Shown piece after piece: positions 1-9,105 of a DNA stretch of 64,000 nucleotides (positions are counted from its first letter, which is position 1; each line of letters starts with the position of its first letter). Source of the DNA: Leptolyngbya iicbica LK (GTDB lineage Bacteria; Cyanobacteriota; Cyanobacteriia; Phormidesmidales; Phormidesmidaceae); assembly GCF_004212215.1 (NCBI RefSeq), contig NZ_QVFV01000002.1, forward strand, positions 668,482 to 732,481. The letters run 5' to 3'. Position numbers and translations under genes: made by a program. The notes below the pieces were generated by a model, which was not told where the DNA came from, did no database searches, and saw only the letters and a program-made list of their open reading frames with translations.

Positions 1-2298
1 GACTCCAGTTCGCCGCAGGTGATTGAGCAGGTGCGGGCCGAGTTAGAAAAGATTCAGGCCGAAAATCCCGGACTCAGCTTTGAGGAAGCCTACGACAACT
101 CCTATTTGGTCAACATCATTCTCGACAGCACCTTCCAGGAGTTGCTAATCAGCGTGCTCCTGGCAGGCATTGTAATTCTGATTTTCTTAGAAGATTTTCG
201 GGCGACGGCGATCATTATGATCTCCATTCCTACTTCCCTGGCCCTCTCCACCCTGCCCTTTATTCCCATCGAGATGTCGCTCAACTCCTCGACGCTGATT
301 GGGATGATGATGGCGATCGGGAAGCTAGTCGATGACTCGATTATTGTGATTGACTCCATAGACCAGAAGCTACGAGCAGGCTTCCGTCCGATGCAGGCCG
401 CCATCAAAGGCACCGGGGAAGTGTTTCTCGCTAGTGCAGCGGCCAGTTGCGTCATGATTGCGGCGCTATTGCCGACAATTCTCGCGGGAGGACTAACAGG
501 GCTGATGTTTGTGGGCATCGTCTGGCCCATGGTGTTCGCCTTCATCGCTTCGCTGATTGTGTCGGTGACGCTGATTCCGCTGATTGCCGCTTTCGTTCTG
601 AAGCCACCCCAAGAGCGACGACAGCAACAAACCTGGCTGCAATGGTTGACCACGCCGGTACGGGTGGGTTTTCAGAAGCTGGAGCAGGGGTATGGGTGGC
701 TGCTCGATCGCTGCATGAATAATCGCGAAATTACGCTGGCGATCGCCGGTTCTGCCATCGTCCTGGCGATTGCCATCTATCCCTTTGTGCCCCAGGAAAT
801 GATGCCCCTGGGCGACTCTGGTCAGTTCATGGCGTCTCTGGAGATGGAGGCCGGAACCTCCTTCGCGAAAACTGACGAGAGCGTTTACCAGCTAGAACAA
901 CTCCTCCTTGCCCAACCCGATATTGCCAAAGTGTCCGCCCAAACTGGCTTTGAGTTGACCCGCAACAGTACCTATTTCAGCGGCTACAGCATGGGTAGCG
1001 TCAACTCGGCGTCGCTGGTTGTCACCCTAGAAGATGAGCGCGATCGCGACATCTGGGAAATTATGGACAGCGTGGAAGCCGAGGCCCGTCGCACCATTCC
1101 TGGTTTGCGCCGCATTGCCCTGAAGGAAATGGGCGTGGATGTCATGGCCACCTCCGCTGCGCCGATTCAGCTCGCAGTTTACGGCGAAGACTTGGAGGTG
1201 TTGCACCGTCTGGCGGCAGGGGTGCTGCGCATTGCCGAAGACACCCCTGGTCTGGTGATGGCTCAAACCAGCTCGGCGCTGACTCAACCGGAATATCAGC
1301 TCACGGTCGATCGCCGTCGGGCTGAAGAACTGGGATTAAACGTGCGGATGGTGGCCCAGCAGGCCCGCTACGCCCTGAATGGGGGCTTCACTCAGCGCTA
1401 TTACAACCGGCCTAACCTGCGACAGAACTCGATTCTGGTGCGCTATGAAGAAGAACAGCGGGGCACCGTAGACAACTTAGCCGGAACTTATATCACCACA
1501 TCTGACGGGCAGCAGGTCCCGCTAAACACCGTTGCTACCTTAGAACGTCAAAGCGGCCCTACTCTAATTGAGCATGTGGGCGGTAAGCGGGTGGTGTACG
1601 TCAACGGCTACTACCGCAAGGGCGGACCCGCGTCGATGGACCTCTCGATGGCGATCGCCATGCGAGCAGGACAAGAACTCAATTTTCCTCCTGGCTATGG
1701 AGTGGACTCCATGGGCGACATGACCGACATGATGATCGAGTTCGATCGCCTGCTCAAAGGTCTGCTGGTGTCGCTGATTCTGATTTATCTGATTCTGGTG
1801 ATTCAGTTCGGCTCCTTTATTCAGCCGCTGGTGATGATGATCTCGGTGCCGCTGCAATTAGTCGGCGTCTTCGGCGGATTGATTTTGGCCCAACAGACCC
1901 TGTCGAGCGTATCGATTCTAGGCATTGTGATTCTGTCAGGTCTATCCCTCTCGGCAGCGATTCTGCTGCTGGAGCTGATCTTGGCGAAACGAGCTGAAGG
2001 GGTGCCCCGCGATGTGGCGATTCGCATGGCAGGCCCGGTCCGACTAAAGGCGATTACCATGACGACGCTAACCACCGTGATTGTGATTGTGCGTCTGGCC
2101 TTTTTCCCCGAGATTGGCATGGACGCCTACTCGCCCATTGCCACGGTGATTCTGGGCGGGCTGCTACTCTCCACGTTACTAACCCTGGTAGTGGTGCCGG
2201 TGGTCTATTCCTTCATTGACGATGCGACGGAATGGGTGAAGCGACGGAGACGGCGACGCAAAGTAGTTCAGCACTCAAAAGTAATTCTAGGCGAGTAG
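1..2298 (+). CDS. RND-family efflux transporter permease, 5' end outside window
   Basis: Inner-membrane, proton-driven pump subunit of a tripartite RND efflux system (CzcA/NrsA/AcrB superfamily). The frame is open from base 1, so the N-terminal quarter of the usual 1,030-1,060 residues is missing; about 765 residues remain. Visible parts are a helix bundle with paired acidic residues in the fourth-helix position (GKLVDDSIIVIDS), the large periplasmic loop (about 260-540) and a second helix bundle near the C-terminus, ending in a basic tail (VKRRRRRRK). The second-bundle motif reads GLSLSAAILLLE where many RND proteins have a G-x-V-x-N-N-A-I-L type sequence. The two-component pair just downstream recalls the Synechocystis nrs nickel locus, where RND genes adjoin nrsRS. 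Metal versus organic substrate cannot be settled from sequence: the DD pair is more HAE-like than the single acidic residue of heavy-metal pumps. Confidence 0.88.
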   Translation, partial: DSSSPQVIEQVRAELEKIQAENPGLSFEEAYDNSYLVNIILDSTFQELLISVLLAGIVILIFLEDFRATAIIMISIPTSLALSTLPFIPIEMSLNSSTLIGMMMAIGKLVDDSIIVIDSIDQKLRAGFRPMQAAIKGTGEVFLASAAASCVMIAALLPTILAGGLTGLMFVGIVWPMVFAFIASLIVSVTLIPLIAAFVLKPPQERRQQQTWLQWLTTPVRVGFQKLEQGYGWLLDRCMNNREITLAIAGSAIVLAIAIYPFVPQEMMPLGDSGQFMASLEMEAGTSFAKTDESVYQLEQLLLAQPDIAKVSAQTGFELTRNSTYFSGYSMGSVNSASLVVTLEDERDRDIWEIMDSVEAEARRTIPGLRRIALKEMGVDVMATSAAPIQLAVYGEDLEVLHRLAAGVLRIAEDTPGLVMAQTSSALTQPEYQLTVDRRRAEELGLNVRMVAQQARYALNGGFTQRYYNRPNLRQNSILVRYEEEQRGTVDNLAGTYITTSDGQQVPLNTVATLERQSGPTLIEHVGGKRVVYVNGYYRKGGPASMDLSMAIAMRAGQELNFPPGYGVDSMGDMTDMMIEFDRLLKGLLVSLILIYLILVIQFGSFIQPLVMMISVPLQLVGVFGGLILAQQTLSSVSILGIVILSGLSLSAAILLLELILAKRAEGVPRDVAIRMAGPVRLKAITMTTLTTVIVIVRLAFFPEIGMDAYSPIATVILGGLLLSTLLTLVVVPVVYSFIDDATEWVKRRRRRRKVVQHSKVILGE

Positions 2299-2488
2299 TC
2301 AGCAGATCTATTTGGAAATAAAAATTGGTTCTCACTCACTTGCTGACTAAAGCTAAAATCAGATGAGTGTATGTCGCCTCTCAAAGAAGCTGGCATGCAG
2401 TATGAGCAAGGTATATTACATATTAGGTAAAAACTATTCCGAAGTTTTAAACAGTGAGCATTGAAGCAAAATTTGTAGATAGAATTTT

Positions 2489-3718
2489 ATGAAAGAAAGA
2501 TACATTGATCCATTTACGCCAGACCTGCCGATAGACTCTTCGGACAGATTTTCAGGGAGAATAAAGGAAATTGATAGTGTTATTGACTCTCTGTTTCAAC
2601 TCGCTAACGATAAGCCTAAGCACACAATCATTACTGGTGATAGAGGAATTGGCAAAAGCTCAGTCTTAATTCAAGCGAGGAATCTCGCAGAAGGCAACTT
2701 AGATTTAGCAGAAAGACTTGGTATAAGTCCCGGATTGGATAATTACAATTTTGTTTGCGCTTGGCATGATTGTGCTACAGATCAAACTCCCTCAGCTCTT
2801 GCCTCTGGCATTTTGAGTCAGTTGCAAACCTCATTAGAGAATCTCTTCGGAAAGTTGAAGATAGAGCTAAACATTGGAGGAATTCTAACAGTAGGTCAAA
2901 AGGAGGATTCATCTGTTTCCTCATTGTCTGAGGTTGTTGAATTGTTTTGTGCTGGCTTGGCAAGAGCAGCTAACCAAGCAAAAGACAAAGGAAAATCAGG
3001 TATAGTGCTCTTTTTCGATGAGCTTGATCGAGTTGAGACAAGTTCAGGGGTTGCTACTTTCTTTAAATTATCTGCTGAGAAGCTTTCAAGAGATCAAGTA
3101 AAAAGCGTAGCTTTTTTTGCGGCTGGAATAACTGGGGCTATTCAAAACCTCGAAGAAGAACATGGCTCTATTTATCGAACCTTTAAGGATGTTCCTCTTC
3201 CTCGTTTGGAACTTTTAGAAGTCGAACAAATTTTAAAGGAAGGATTCAATTCAGTCGCATGCACTTACGAAAATGAAGTTATTCAGAAGATATTTGAGTT
3301 GTGCGCTGGATATCCAGAGCCTGTTCATCTTCTTGGAAGCCAAATTCTTAAATCTGATTCAGATGATCACTTGTCTGCCGATGACTTTGAAGTAGCAAAA
3401 GTAGATGTTGTTGAAACTCTTCGTAGAAATAAGCTGGCTTCCATGCTAAGAAAAGCAGGATCCGGGAAGTATCAAAAAATACTAGAGGCAATGGCATCGT
3501 ATGGGGGAGCAAACGTCCCTTTGACTCACATAACTCAAACAATAGGCTACGAACAAAATCAATACAGTGCAAATATGGGGAACTTGCTAAAGAGAGATAT
3601 CATTTCTTCGGTGGATCGAGGAGTTTACTGCTTTGTTGATCCACTTTTAAAGGAATACATAGCTCGTTTTGGTGTGATAAACACAGAAGATGAAAATAAT
3701 TCTGAAACTGAGTTGTAG
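2489..3718 (+). CDS. P-loop ATPase, ORC/AAA-like, unknown role
   Basis: A 409-residue predicted ATPase. Walker A is GDRGIGKSS (about residues 50-58) and Walker B is VLFFDELDR (about 173-181). The C-terminal third looks like a winged-helix region with no recognisable enzyme domain. It resembles stand-alone AAA_16/ORC-type ATPases found in accessory DNA, so a defence or regulatory role is possible but not shown. The gene is visibly richer in A and T than the RND gene before it and rppA after it, and it lies between genes that would otherwise form a metal-sensing cluster. It therefore looks like a later insertion. Gaps of about 190 nt upstream and 40 nt downstream show no other signal. Confidence 0.75.
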   Translation: MKERYIDPFTPDLPIDSSDRFSGRIKEIDSVIDSLFQLANDKPKHTIITGDRGIGKSSVLIQARNLAEGNLDLAERLGISPGLDNYNFVCAWHDCATDQTPSALASGILSQLQTSLENLFGKLKIELNIGGILTVGQKEDSSVSSLSEVVELFCAGLARAANQAKDKGKSGIVLFFDELDRVETSSGVATFFKLSAEKLSRDQVKSVAFFAAGITGAIQNLEEEHGSIYRTFKDVPLPRLELLEVEQILKEGFNSVACTYENEVIQKIFELCAGYPEPVHLLGSQILKSDSDDHLSADDFEVAKVDVVETLRRNKLASMLRKAGSGKYQKILEAMASYGGANVPLTHITQTIGYEQNQYSANMGNLLKRDIISSVDRGVYCFVDPLLKEYIARFGVINTEDENNSETEL

Positions 3719-3758
3719 TGCGGAGCTACTGATGTTGGCAGAGTAGTTTTCAAGTTCT

Positions 3759-4451
3759 ATGCGTATCTTATTGGTTGAAGATGAACCCGATCTGGGCAAA
3801 GCCATCAAGCGTACCCTCACCCAAGAAGCCTACGTGGTGGATTGGGTGCAGTCGGGCGATGAGGCATTGTCCTACCTGGAACACGATCTGTCCCTCTATA
3901 CTGTGGGGGTTTTTGACTGGATGTTGCCAGGAAGATCAGGGATTGAACTGTGCCAATGGCTCAGGTCGCACCACCACGCTCTCCCCGTCCTCATCCTCAC
4001 TGCTAAAGACCAGATTGACGATCGCATCACTGGCCTGGATGCGGGAGCCGATGATTATCTGGTTAAACCCTTCAATATGGCCGAACTGCTGGCACGACTG
4101 CGAGCCCTGCGACGGCGATCGCCCGACCTCAAACCAGCTCACATTCAAATCGGGCCACTGACGCTGGATTGCGATCGCCGAGTCGCCTTTTTACATCACA
4201 ATGAAGCCTCTGAGCAGCGCATTGAACTGACGCAAAAAGAGTTTCAACTGCTGCAATATATGATGGAGCACCCCAACCAGATTCTCACCCGCGATCAGGT
4301 GCTCAATCAGCTCTGGGAAATTGGAGCCGAACCCAACAGCAACGTAGTGGCCGCCCAGATGCGCTTGCTGCGTCGCAAGCTGGCTCAATATGACTGTGAT
4401 GACTTCATCGAAACCGTCTATGGCATGGGATATCGCTTCAAAACCGAATAG
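3759..4451 (+). CDS. rppA: OmpR-family response regulator, RppA/NrsR type
   Basis: Cytoplasmic transcription regulator phosphorylated by the downstream kinase. The receiver domain (about 1-120) has the acidic pair in LVEDEPD, the phospho-acceptor Asp53 in VFDWMLPG and the conserved Lys in DDYLVKPF. The C-terminal winged helix (about 130-230) has the typical LTQKEFQLL and YGMGYRF stretches. The 230-residue length is normal. In Synechocystis, RppA (NrsR) with RppB (NrsS) controls nickel or redox responses; here the pair follows an RND pump gene and probably controls metal efflux. The kinase gene overlaps its 3' end, indicating co-transcription. Confidence 0.9.
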   Translation: MRILLVEDEPDLGKAIKRTLTQEAYVVDWVQSGDEALSYLEHDLSLYTVGVFDWMLPGRSGIELCQWLRSHHHALPVLILTAKDQIDDRITGLDAGADDYLVKPFNMAELLARLRALRRRSPDLKPAHIQIGPLTLDCDRRVAFLHHNEASEQRIELTQKEFQLLQYMMEHPNQILTRDQVLNQLWEIGAEPNSNVVAAQMRLLRRKLAQYDCDDFIETVYGMGYRFKTE

Positions 4452-5793
4452 ACTATTTCGCCGCAGTCGTTGGCAGCTCACCGCCTGGTACACGGGCGTG
4501 ATGGCTGTAGTGCTGGGGCTGAGTGGACTGGGCGTGTACGAAGCGATCGCCCACGCTCATCGAGTGACGGCTGACCGCGAACTCAAGTCAGTCGCTGAAA
4601 CGGTTCACAATGCGGTGGAGGAAACCCTGACCACCAATGGCCAATTAGAGACCGTCTCGCAAACGCTACTGCCTAACCTGTGCGTTGCTGGCGAAGACTG
4701 TCTAGTTCCCTTTGAGGCGTCTCAGGGGCATCCCGGTCACCGAGAGGGAACACTCTATCGCGGCAGCTACTACATTCGGGTACTGGAGCCTGATGGGACG
4801 CTTATGGCGACAGCAGGTTTTTATCCTGAAGATTTGCCAGTTATCAATACCGAGTCATCCTGGCAAACCCTGAGGGATAGTGAAGGCATCCAATATCGCC
4901 AGATCACCTTGCCGCTGTATTCGCTAAAAGCAGATGACCAAATGCCGTTGGGCAGCCTGCTGGTGGGGCGTTCTTTCAGCGATTTTGCGGCCTACCTCTC
5001 CACTATTCGCTGGATTATTGCGCTAAGCTTGCCCATGACGATGGGACTCATTGCCGCCGCCAGTTGGTGGTTAGCAGGTTTAGCGATGAAGCCTGTGCAG
5101 GTGTCCTATCGCAAGATTCAACAGTTCACTGCTGATGCTGCCCACGAACTGCGAACCCCGCTGACCGCAGTGCAGGCCACGGCTGAATCCGTCATGCGGT
5201 TACCTCATATTTCTGACGCGGATGCCCGTGACATGCTGCAGGTCACTACTCGACAAAACCAGCGCCTCACTACTCTAGTGAGTGACTTGCTCTTACTGTC
5301 TCGTCTAGATACCCAAAGCCCTGCCCAAAAGTCCCCTTGCTGCTTGCAAGACATCCTGAGCGATATCGAAGAAGAACTTGCCGCCTTGGCGATCGCTAAC
5401 GACATTCACTTGATAATGAAGCAGCCGACTCAGCCGCCAATTACCGTCGTGGGTAACGAAGAAAACCTGTACCGTCTCCTGCTAAATGTCATTAACAATG
5501 GATTACAGCACACGCCAGCAGGTGGCAAGGTCTCTGTGCAACTGCAGCAAATCAATCGTCAGGCAATCATCACGGTAGTAGATACAGGTATTGGTATCGA
5601 GCCTGCCGACCAAAGTCATATTTTCGATCGCTTCTACCGCGTCAATAAAGACCGCTCTCGCCACAGCGGGGGAGCAGGGCTAGGGTTGGCCATTGCAAAG
5701 GCGATCGCCCAGACCCACGGTGGCGACATTCAGGTGCAGAGTCAGGCAGACAAGGGAAGCACGTTTACGATTAGCTTGCCTATTACTGCTTAA
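4420..5793 (+). CDS. rppB: Sensor histidine kinase, RppB/NrsS type
   Basis: Membrane sensor kinase partnering RppA. Order of parts: a first transmembrane helix (WYTGVMAVVLGLSGLGVY), a periplasmic sensing region of about 150 residues with two Cys (LCVAGEDC), a second helix (WIIALSLPMTMGLIAAASWW), then HisKA with the phospho-acceptor His in DAAHELRTPL and a HATPase domain with N (NVINNGLQH), G1 (DTGIGIE), F (FDRFYR) and G2 (GGAGLGLAIAK) boxes. The frame is open from ATG 4390, but every start in it overlaps rppA. ATG 4420 is chosen here (overlap 32 nt) and remains uncertain. A 30-codon remnant of a related kinase lies at 23660-23749. Confidence 0.88.
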   Translation: MAWDIASKPNRLFRRSRWQLTAWYTGVMAVVLGLSGLGVYEAIAHAHRVTADRELKSVAETVHNAVEETLTTNGQLETVSQTLLPNLCVAGEDCLVPFEASQGHPGHREGTLYRGSYYIRVLEPDGTLMATAGFYPEDLPVINTESSWQTLRDSEGIQYRQITLPLYSLKADDQMPLGSLLVGRSFSDFAAYLSTIRWIIALSLPMTMGLIAAASWWLAGLAMKPVQVSYRKIQQFTADAAHELRTPLTAVQATAESVMRLPHISDADARDMLQVTTRQNQRLTTLVSDLLLLSRLDTQSPAQKSPCCLQDILSDIEEELAALAIANDIHLIMKQPTQPPITVVGNEENLYRLLLNVINNGLQHTPAGGKVSVQLQQINRQAIITVVDTGIGIEPADQSHIFDRFYRVNKDRSRHSGGAGLGLAIAKAIAQTHGGDIQVQSQADKGSTFTISLPITA

Positions 5794-5841
5794 TCCATCA
5801 CGGCCTTGCTGGTGAAGTTTTAATTTTTCCAATGCGGGTAC

Positions 5842-5888
5842 TTGACCTTGAAGTCCAGTACAAGGTTTAGGCTGAACTCAGCGTTCAG
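5842..5888 (+). promoter_or_regulatory. MerR-type promoter/operator for the thioredoxin-merR-merF operon
   Basis: A -35 box TTGACC (5842-5847) and a -10-like TAGGCT (5868-5873) are separated by 20 nt, the overlong spacing MerR regulators correct. Between them lies the dyad ACCTTG (5845-5850), N10, CAAGGT (5861-5866), as in CueR/MerR operators. A second palindrome CTGAAC-N5-GTTCAG (5872-5888) follows and may be a hairpin or another operator. The merR gene is the second gene of the operon, so autoregulation is expected. Confidence 0.75.
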
Positions 5889-5900
5889 GAGACAAACAAA

Positions 5901-6176
5901 ATGTCGAAGCGAATCGTCGAAGTTTTCACTGCAGGGTGCCCATTATGTGATGAGACAGTCAAGCTTGTCCGAGAGCTAGCCTGCTCCAATTGCCAGGTGC
6001 AGGTTTGGGATTTGCGTACAGAGTCTGCAACGGATGAAGGACTTGAAAAAGCGGCTCAATACGAAATTCATCGCGTTCCGGCTGTGGTGGTCAACGGCCA
6101 ACTAGCAAAGTGTTGCCAGAACCAACAGCCCATTTCCCGAGAACAGTTACTTGCAGCTGGTATCGGTCAAGGATAA
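5901..6176 (+). CDS. Thioredoxin/glutaredoxin-like small protein
   Basis: A 91-residue thioredoxin-fold protein. A CPLC redox motif follows the first strand (FTAGCPLCDE), and the cis-Pro region reads RVPAVVVNG. A second CSNC pair and a CC pair near the C-terminus are unusual and suggest metal or thiol handling. It is the first gene behind the MerR-type promoter, 12 nt after a purine-rich stretch (AGGAGA) that serves as ribosome-binding site, and it is followed by merR and merF. A role in delivering or exchanging thiol-bound metal is inferred from context. Confidence 0.75.
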   Translation: MSKRIVEVFTAGCPLCDETVKLVRELACSNCQVQVWDLRTESATDEGLEKAAQYEIHRVPAVVVNGQLAKCCQNQQPISREQLLAAGIGQG

Positions 6177-6229
6177 AGCATTCAGGAGGAGAGAAATACT
6201 TTCCTGCCGATTCTAAAGTGAACAGAACC

Positions 6230-6673
6230 ATGAAAGAGGGTTTATTAATCGGTGAATTGAGTCGTCGTGTCAACTTGCCTGCCCAAACAATTCGATACTA
6301 CGAACGATTGGGATTACTTACACCACCGAAGCGCACAGCGTCTCGCTACCGTATCTATTCAGCAGATGAGGAAGAAAGGCTCGTCTTCATTCAAAAGGCC
6401 AAGCGGTTTGGACTATCTCTAGATGAAATCAAACGGCTAATCGATCTAAGGGCGGATGGCGTTCCTCCCTGTGCTGACCTTCAGGCAATGGTGAAACAAC
6501 ATCTAGCCGAACTCGATCAACATATCCAAGACATGCTGACCCTTCATCAGGAATTAGCACAGCGATATGAGTATATTGAAGCCGTCTTGTCTGATTCCAC
6601 TGAGGCCCCCAATGAAACCCTCTGTAACGGAAAAATCTGTGGCCTGATTGAGCAAGATATCGAACCAGAATGA
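6230..6673 (+). CDS. merR: MerR-family metal-responsive regulator
   Basis: A 147-residue MerR-type activator. The helix-turn-helix is at the N-terminus (IGELSRRVNLPAQTIRYYER), followed by the wing, a dimerisation coiled coil (about 80-120), and Cys residues in VPPCADL and the C-terminal LCNGKICGL loop, where MerR/ZntR-type proteins bind metal. Start: the open frame extends upstream to 6110, but that part overlaps the previous gene and lacks family similarity. ATG 6230 gives the standard N-terminus. The mercury-specific Cys triad is not clearly matched, so the inducing metal is uncertain. The merF ATG overlaps its stop. Confidence 0.85.
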   Translation: MKEGLLIGELSRRVNLPAQTIRYYERLGLLTPPKRTASRYRIYSADEEERLVFIQKAKRFGLSLDEIKRLIDLRADGVPPCADLQAMVKQHLAELDQHIQDMLTLHQELAQRYEYIEAVLSDSTEAPNETLCNGKICGLIEQDIEPE

Positions 6674-6888
6674 ATCCCAAAATTAGCTTGATCGCCAGTC
6701 TAATCGGCACAACCGTGGTAGCTCTGTGCTGCTTCACGCCCATCCTGGTTGTCATTTTAGGAATACTAGGGTTGGGAGCCTGGGTAGGCTATCTGGATAT
6801 CGTCTTACTACCCGCTTTAGGCGTAATGGTGGGGTTAACCCTCTACTCCTACTGGCGTTATCGGCGATCGCATCGATGCGAGAAGTGA
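6670..6888 (+). CDS. merF: MerF-like metal transport membrane protein
   Basis: A 72-residue inner-membrane protein with two transmembrane helices. The start IGTTVVALCCFTPILVVILG and the later GYLDIVLLPAL match the MerF family, which takes up Hg2+ through vicinal Cys pairs. The first pair (CC in helix 1) is present. The second vicinal pair near the C-terminus of MerF is reduced to a single Cys (HRCEK). The ATG overlaps the merR stop by 4 nt (ATGA). No mercuric reductase gene is in the window, so the transported metal may differ or the reductase may lie elsewhere. Confidence 0.8.
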   Translation: MNPKISLIASLIGTTVVALCCFTPILVVILGILGLGAWVGYLDIVLLPALGVMVGLTLYSYWRYRRSHRCEK

Positions 6889-6907
6889 CTTTTGCGAGGC
6901 CATCACC

Positions 6908-7384
6908 GTGAATTGTTGTTGTCCAGAACCCAACGAAGCTAACAACCCCACAATAACGACAGGCAGGTGTCCCCAGTGCCATAATTCAGGGAAATTAGTT
7001 GATCTCATTACTCTCAAGAGTTTGTTAACCCCGATCGCTCTAGCAGAACTGAACCCTGAGCAGATCTATCGCTTTTGTTCGGAGACTTGCTGCTCGGTGG
7101 TCTATTTTTCAATGAGGGGGCAAACCTTCACCACTACTGACTTAACGGTGCCGGTATTTCAGAAAGACTTGGACGAGAAGATTCCAGTCTGTTACTGCTT
7201 TGGCTGGACTCGCCAGCAGATAAAAACTACTGTTGAGCAGCAGGGGCCGCAATCTGTTATTGCTTCAATCACTCATCATATTCAAGCTGGCCGCTGCGGT
7301 TGCGAGGTGAATAATCCTCAGGGGAGTTGCTGTCTAGCAAATGTTAAATCTTGGGCACTGACAACACCTATTGTTAATCCCTAA
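6908..7384 (+). CDS. CopZ-like iron-sulfur metallochaperone
   Basis: A 158-residue Cys-rich protein starting at GTG 6908. Cys groups are CCCP (N-terminus), CPQC, FCSETCC, VCYCFGWT, and CGC / SCC near the C-terminus. The pattern, especially the VCYCFG motif before a helical BFD-like segment, matches the N-terminal domain of archaeal/bacterial CopZ, which binds [2Fe-2S] and zinc; the HMA copper domain of full CopZ is absent. It is the last gene of the MerR-controlled operon, 19 nt after merF, and its stop is only 2 nt from the 3' end of the convergent amidase gene. Metal delivery is inferred. Confidence 0.75.
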   Translation: MNCCCPEPNEANNPTITTGRCPQCHNSGKLVDLITLKSLLTPIALAELNPEQIYRFCSETCCSVVYFSMRGQTFTTTDLTVPVFQKDLDEKIPVCYCFGWTRQQIKTTVEQQGPQSVIASITHHIQAGRCGCEVNNPQGSCCLANVKSWALTTPIVNP

Positions 7385-7386
7385 AT

Positions 7387-8862
7387 CTACAGTTCCTGTT
7401 GCACGTACTGCATGATGCCTGCGGCGATCGCCTGCGACATTTGCTGCCGCCAAGCCGGGTTATTAAAGTTCTGCGCATCCTGTGCTCCAGTGACAAAGCC
7501 GGTTTCGACCAGCACGGCGGGCATCGAGGTATTGCGGATGACATAGAATCGAGCTTGCCGCACGCCGCGATCGGGCATATTCAGCGCTCGTAGGATCGAC
7601 TGATGAATCACCTGGGCTAAACGATTCCCGGTCTGATAATAATAAGTCTCCAAGCCGTTCACATCGGGGCGTTCCAAGCTGATGGCATTGGCATGGATAC
7701 TGACAAAAAGATTAGCCCCTGCCCGTTCGGCAATCTGCACCCGAGGGTCTAAATCAATCTCGCGGTCGTCGGCACGGGTGAGAATCACTCGCACCCCACT
7801 CTGCTCCAGAATTTCTGCAACTTCGTAAGCAATAGATGACACGACATCCTTTTCCCGCAGTCCACCGATGCCGATCGCCCCTGGATCGCGTCCCCCGTGA
7901 CCAGGGTCAATCGCGACGGTAACTAACTGCTGGGGAATGACCGGATTCGGCTCCGGCACCCGTGGAGTCGTGGGTAAAGTCGGTTGCGGCTGGGGAGGCT
8001 GCACAGCGATGGAGGGGGGATCGATTGGCGGAGGTTGAGCAGAGGGTGGAGGTTCTACATTACTAGAGGGTGTCGTGGCGATCACCAAGTCCCTGGGCGG
8101 CAAAATTACAATGCCGCTGCCATTGCTGACCGTCGCTCGCCAATCAGCAGCACTATTAGCCGGTACAGTCAGGGCGATCTGGAGGGCGGGTTTGCCGTCT
8201 AGGGTCAGCGGTTGAATCTCCCAGGCGCTGACCCCAAAGGCGTTGAGCGGGGGCGTCTGCGCGGCGAATGCGGCGGTGACTGCTGCATCGCTGAGCTGCA
8301 GCACCACCTGAGTCTCACTGGAGTGATCGACCCTCAAATCGGGACTGGCTCCAGTAGTGCGTATGAAAAAGCCATCGGGGGTGGTCCGAATCTCTTCTAC
8401 CTGAGTAGCGGCTCCGGCGACTGGCTCGGCTTCGACCCGGTTGGCAGTCTGGCTAGGGCCAGTCACTGCCTGAGGCGTTGGCAGTTGCACTACCCACTGT
8501 TGAGACGTTTGTCCTTGCACAACGACCTGGTCGGGGTCAACGGTATAGCCAGGGGCTAGCTCAATCACCAGTCGCGTCGTCTGAGCGTCAAACTGACCGA
8601 TGCGAATCGCTCTGACCGTACCTGTCACTGCCTGATTCACCATGGGCTGACCTAAGGTCGTGCCCGGCAGATCTACCACGATTCGAGTGGGATTCGACAA
8701 TAGCTGCGCTCTGGGCTGTACCCCAGCGTCAGTGGTAAACTCCAGCCGATTCTGCTGCGGGTCAAATCGCCAAAACTGTAGCTGAGCAGCCTCCACCGGA
8801 TTAGCTAATACCAAGCCGCTAACGATGCCTAACAAACTTAATAGAGGCTGCTGTTGTCTCAT
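7387..8862 (-). CDS. amiC: N-acetylmuramoyl-L-alanine amidase, AmiC type with AMIN domain
   Basis: Periplasmic peptidoglycan amidase of 491 residues. A signal peptide (first 25 residues, ending ANPVEA) is followed by one or two AMIN domains (about 28-260), which bind cell wall, a Pro-rich linker (about 265-312) and an Amidase_3 catalytic domain. Zinc ligands and catalytic residues are visible in VAIDPGHGG, GLREKDV, SIHANA and VETGFV. It cleaves between MurNAc and the stem peptide during cell separation and, in filamentous cyanobacteria, in septal nanopore formation. It stands alone on the minus strand. Confidence 0.92.
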   Translation of the reverse strand: MRQQQPLLSLLGIVSGLVLANPVEAAQLQFWRFDPQQNRLEFTTDAGVQPRAQLLSNPTRIVVDLPGTTLGQPMVNQAVTGTVRAIRIGQFDAQTTRLVIELAPGYTVDPDQVVVQGQTSQQWVVQLPTPQAVTGPSQTANRVEAEPVAGAATQVEEIRTTPDGFFIRTTGASPDLRVDHSSETQVVLQLSDAAVTAAFAAQTPPLNAFGVSAWEIQPLTLDGKPALQIALTVPANSAADWRATVSNGSGIVILPPRDLVIATTPSSNVEPPPSAQPPPIDPPSIAVQPPQPQPTLPTTPRVPEPNPVIPQQLVTVAIDPGHGGRDPGAIGIGGLREKDVVSSIAYEVAEILEQSGVRVILTRADDREIDLDPRVQIAERAGANLFVSIHANAISLERPDVNGLETYYYQTGNRLAQVIHQSILRALNMPDRGVRQARFYVIRNTSMPAVLVETGFVTGAQDAQNFNNPAWRQQMSQAIAAGIMQYVQQEL

Positions 8863-9105
8863 GCAGTGTCCCCGCAGTGTGGGTGATCAGTTTATGATTT
8901 TGCCTGATTTTGGGTTTTTGGGATCACACTCTTCTTTTCATCAAAGTGAAATCCGGGAGCAGAGAGCGCTCGTTACACTGAGTAGAGATCAAGTTTAGTA
9001 AGCGTCACAGCTTTGCCTTTAGCCACTGTTCCGGCGCTTTAATCTACCCTTGCATGGGCAACTGAGCCGTCGAAAAATCCAGGTTGTCATTATTGGGAGG
9101 TCAGA

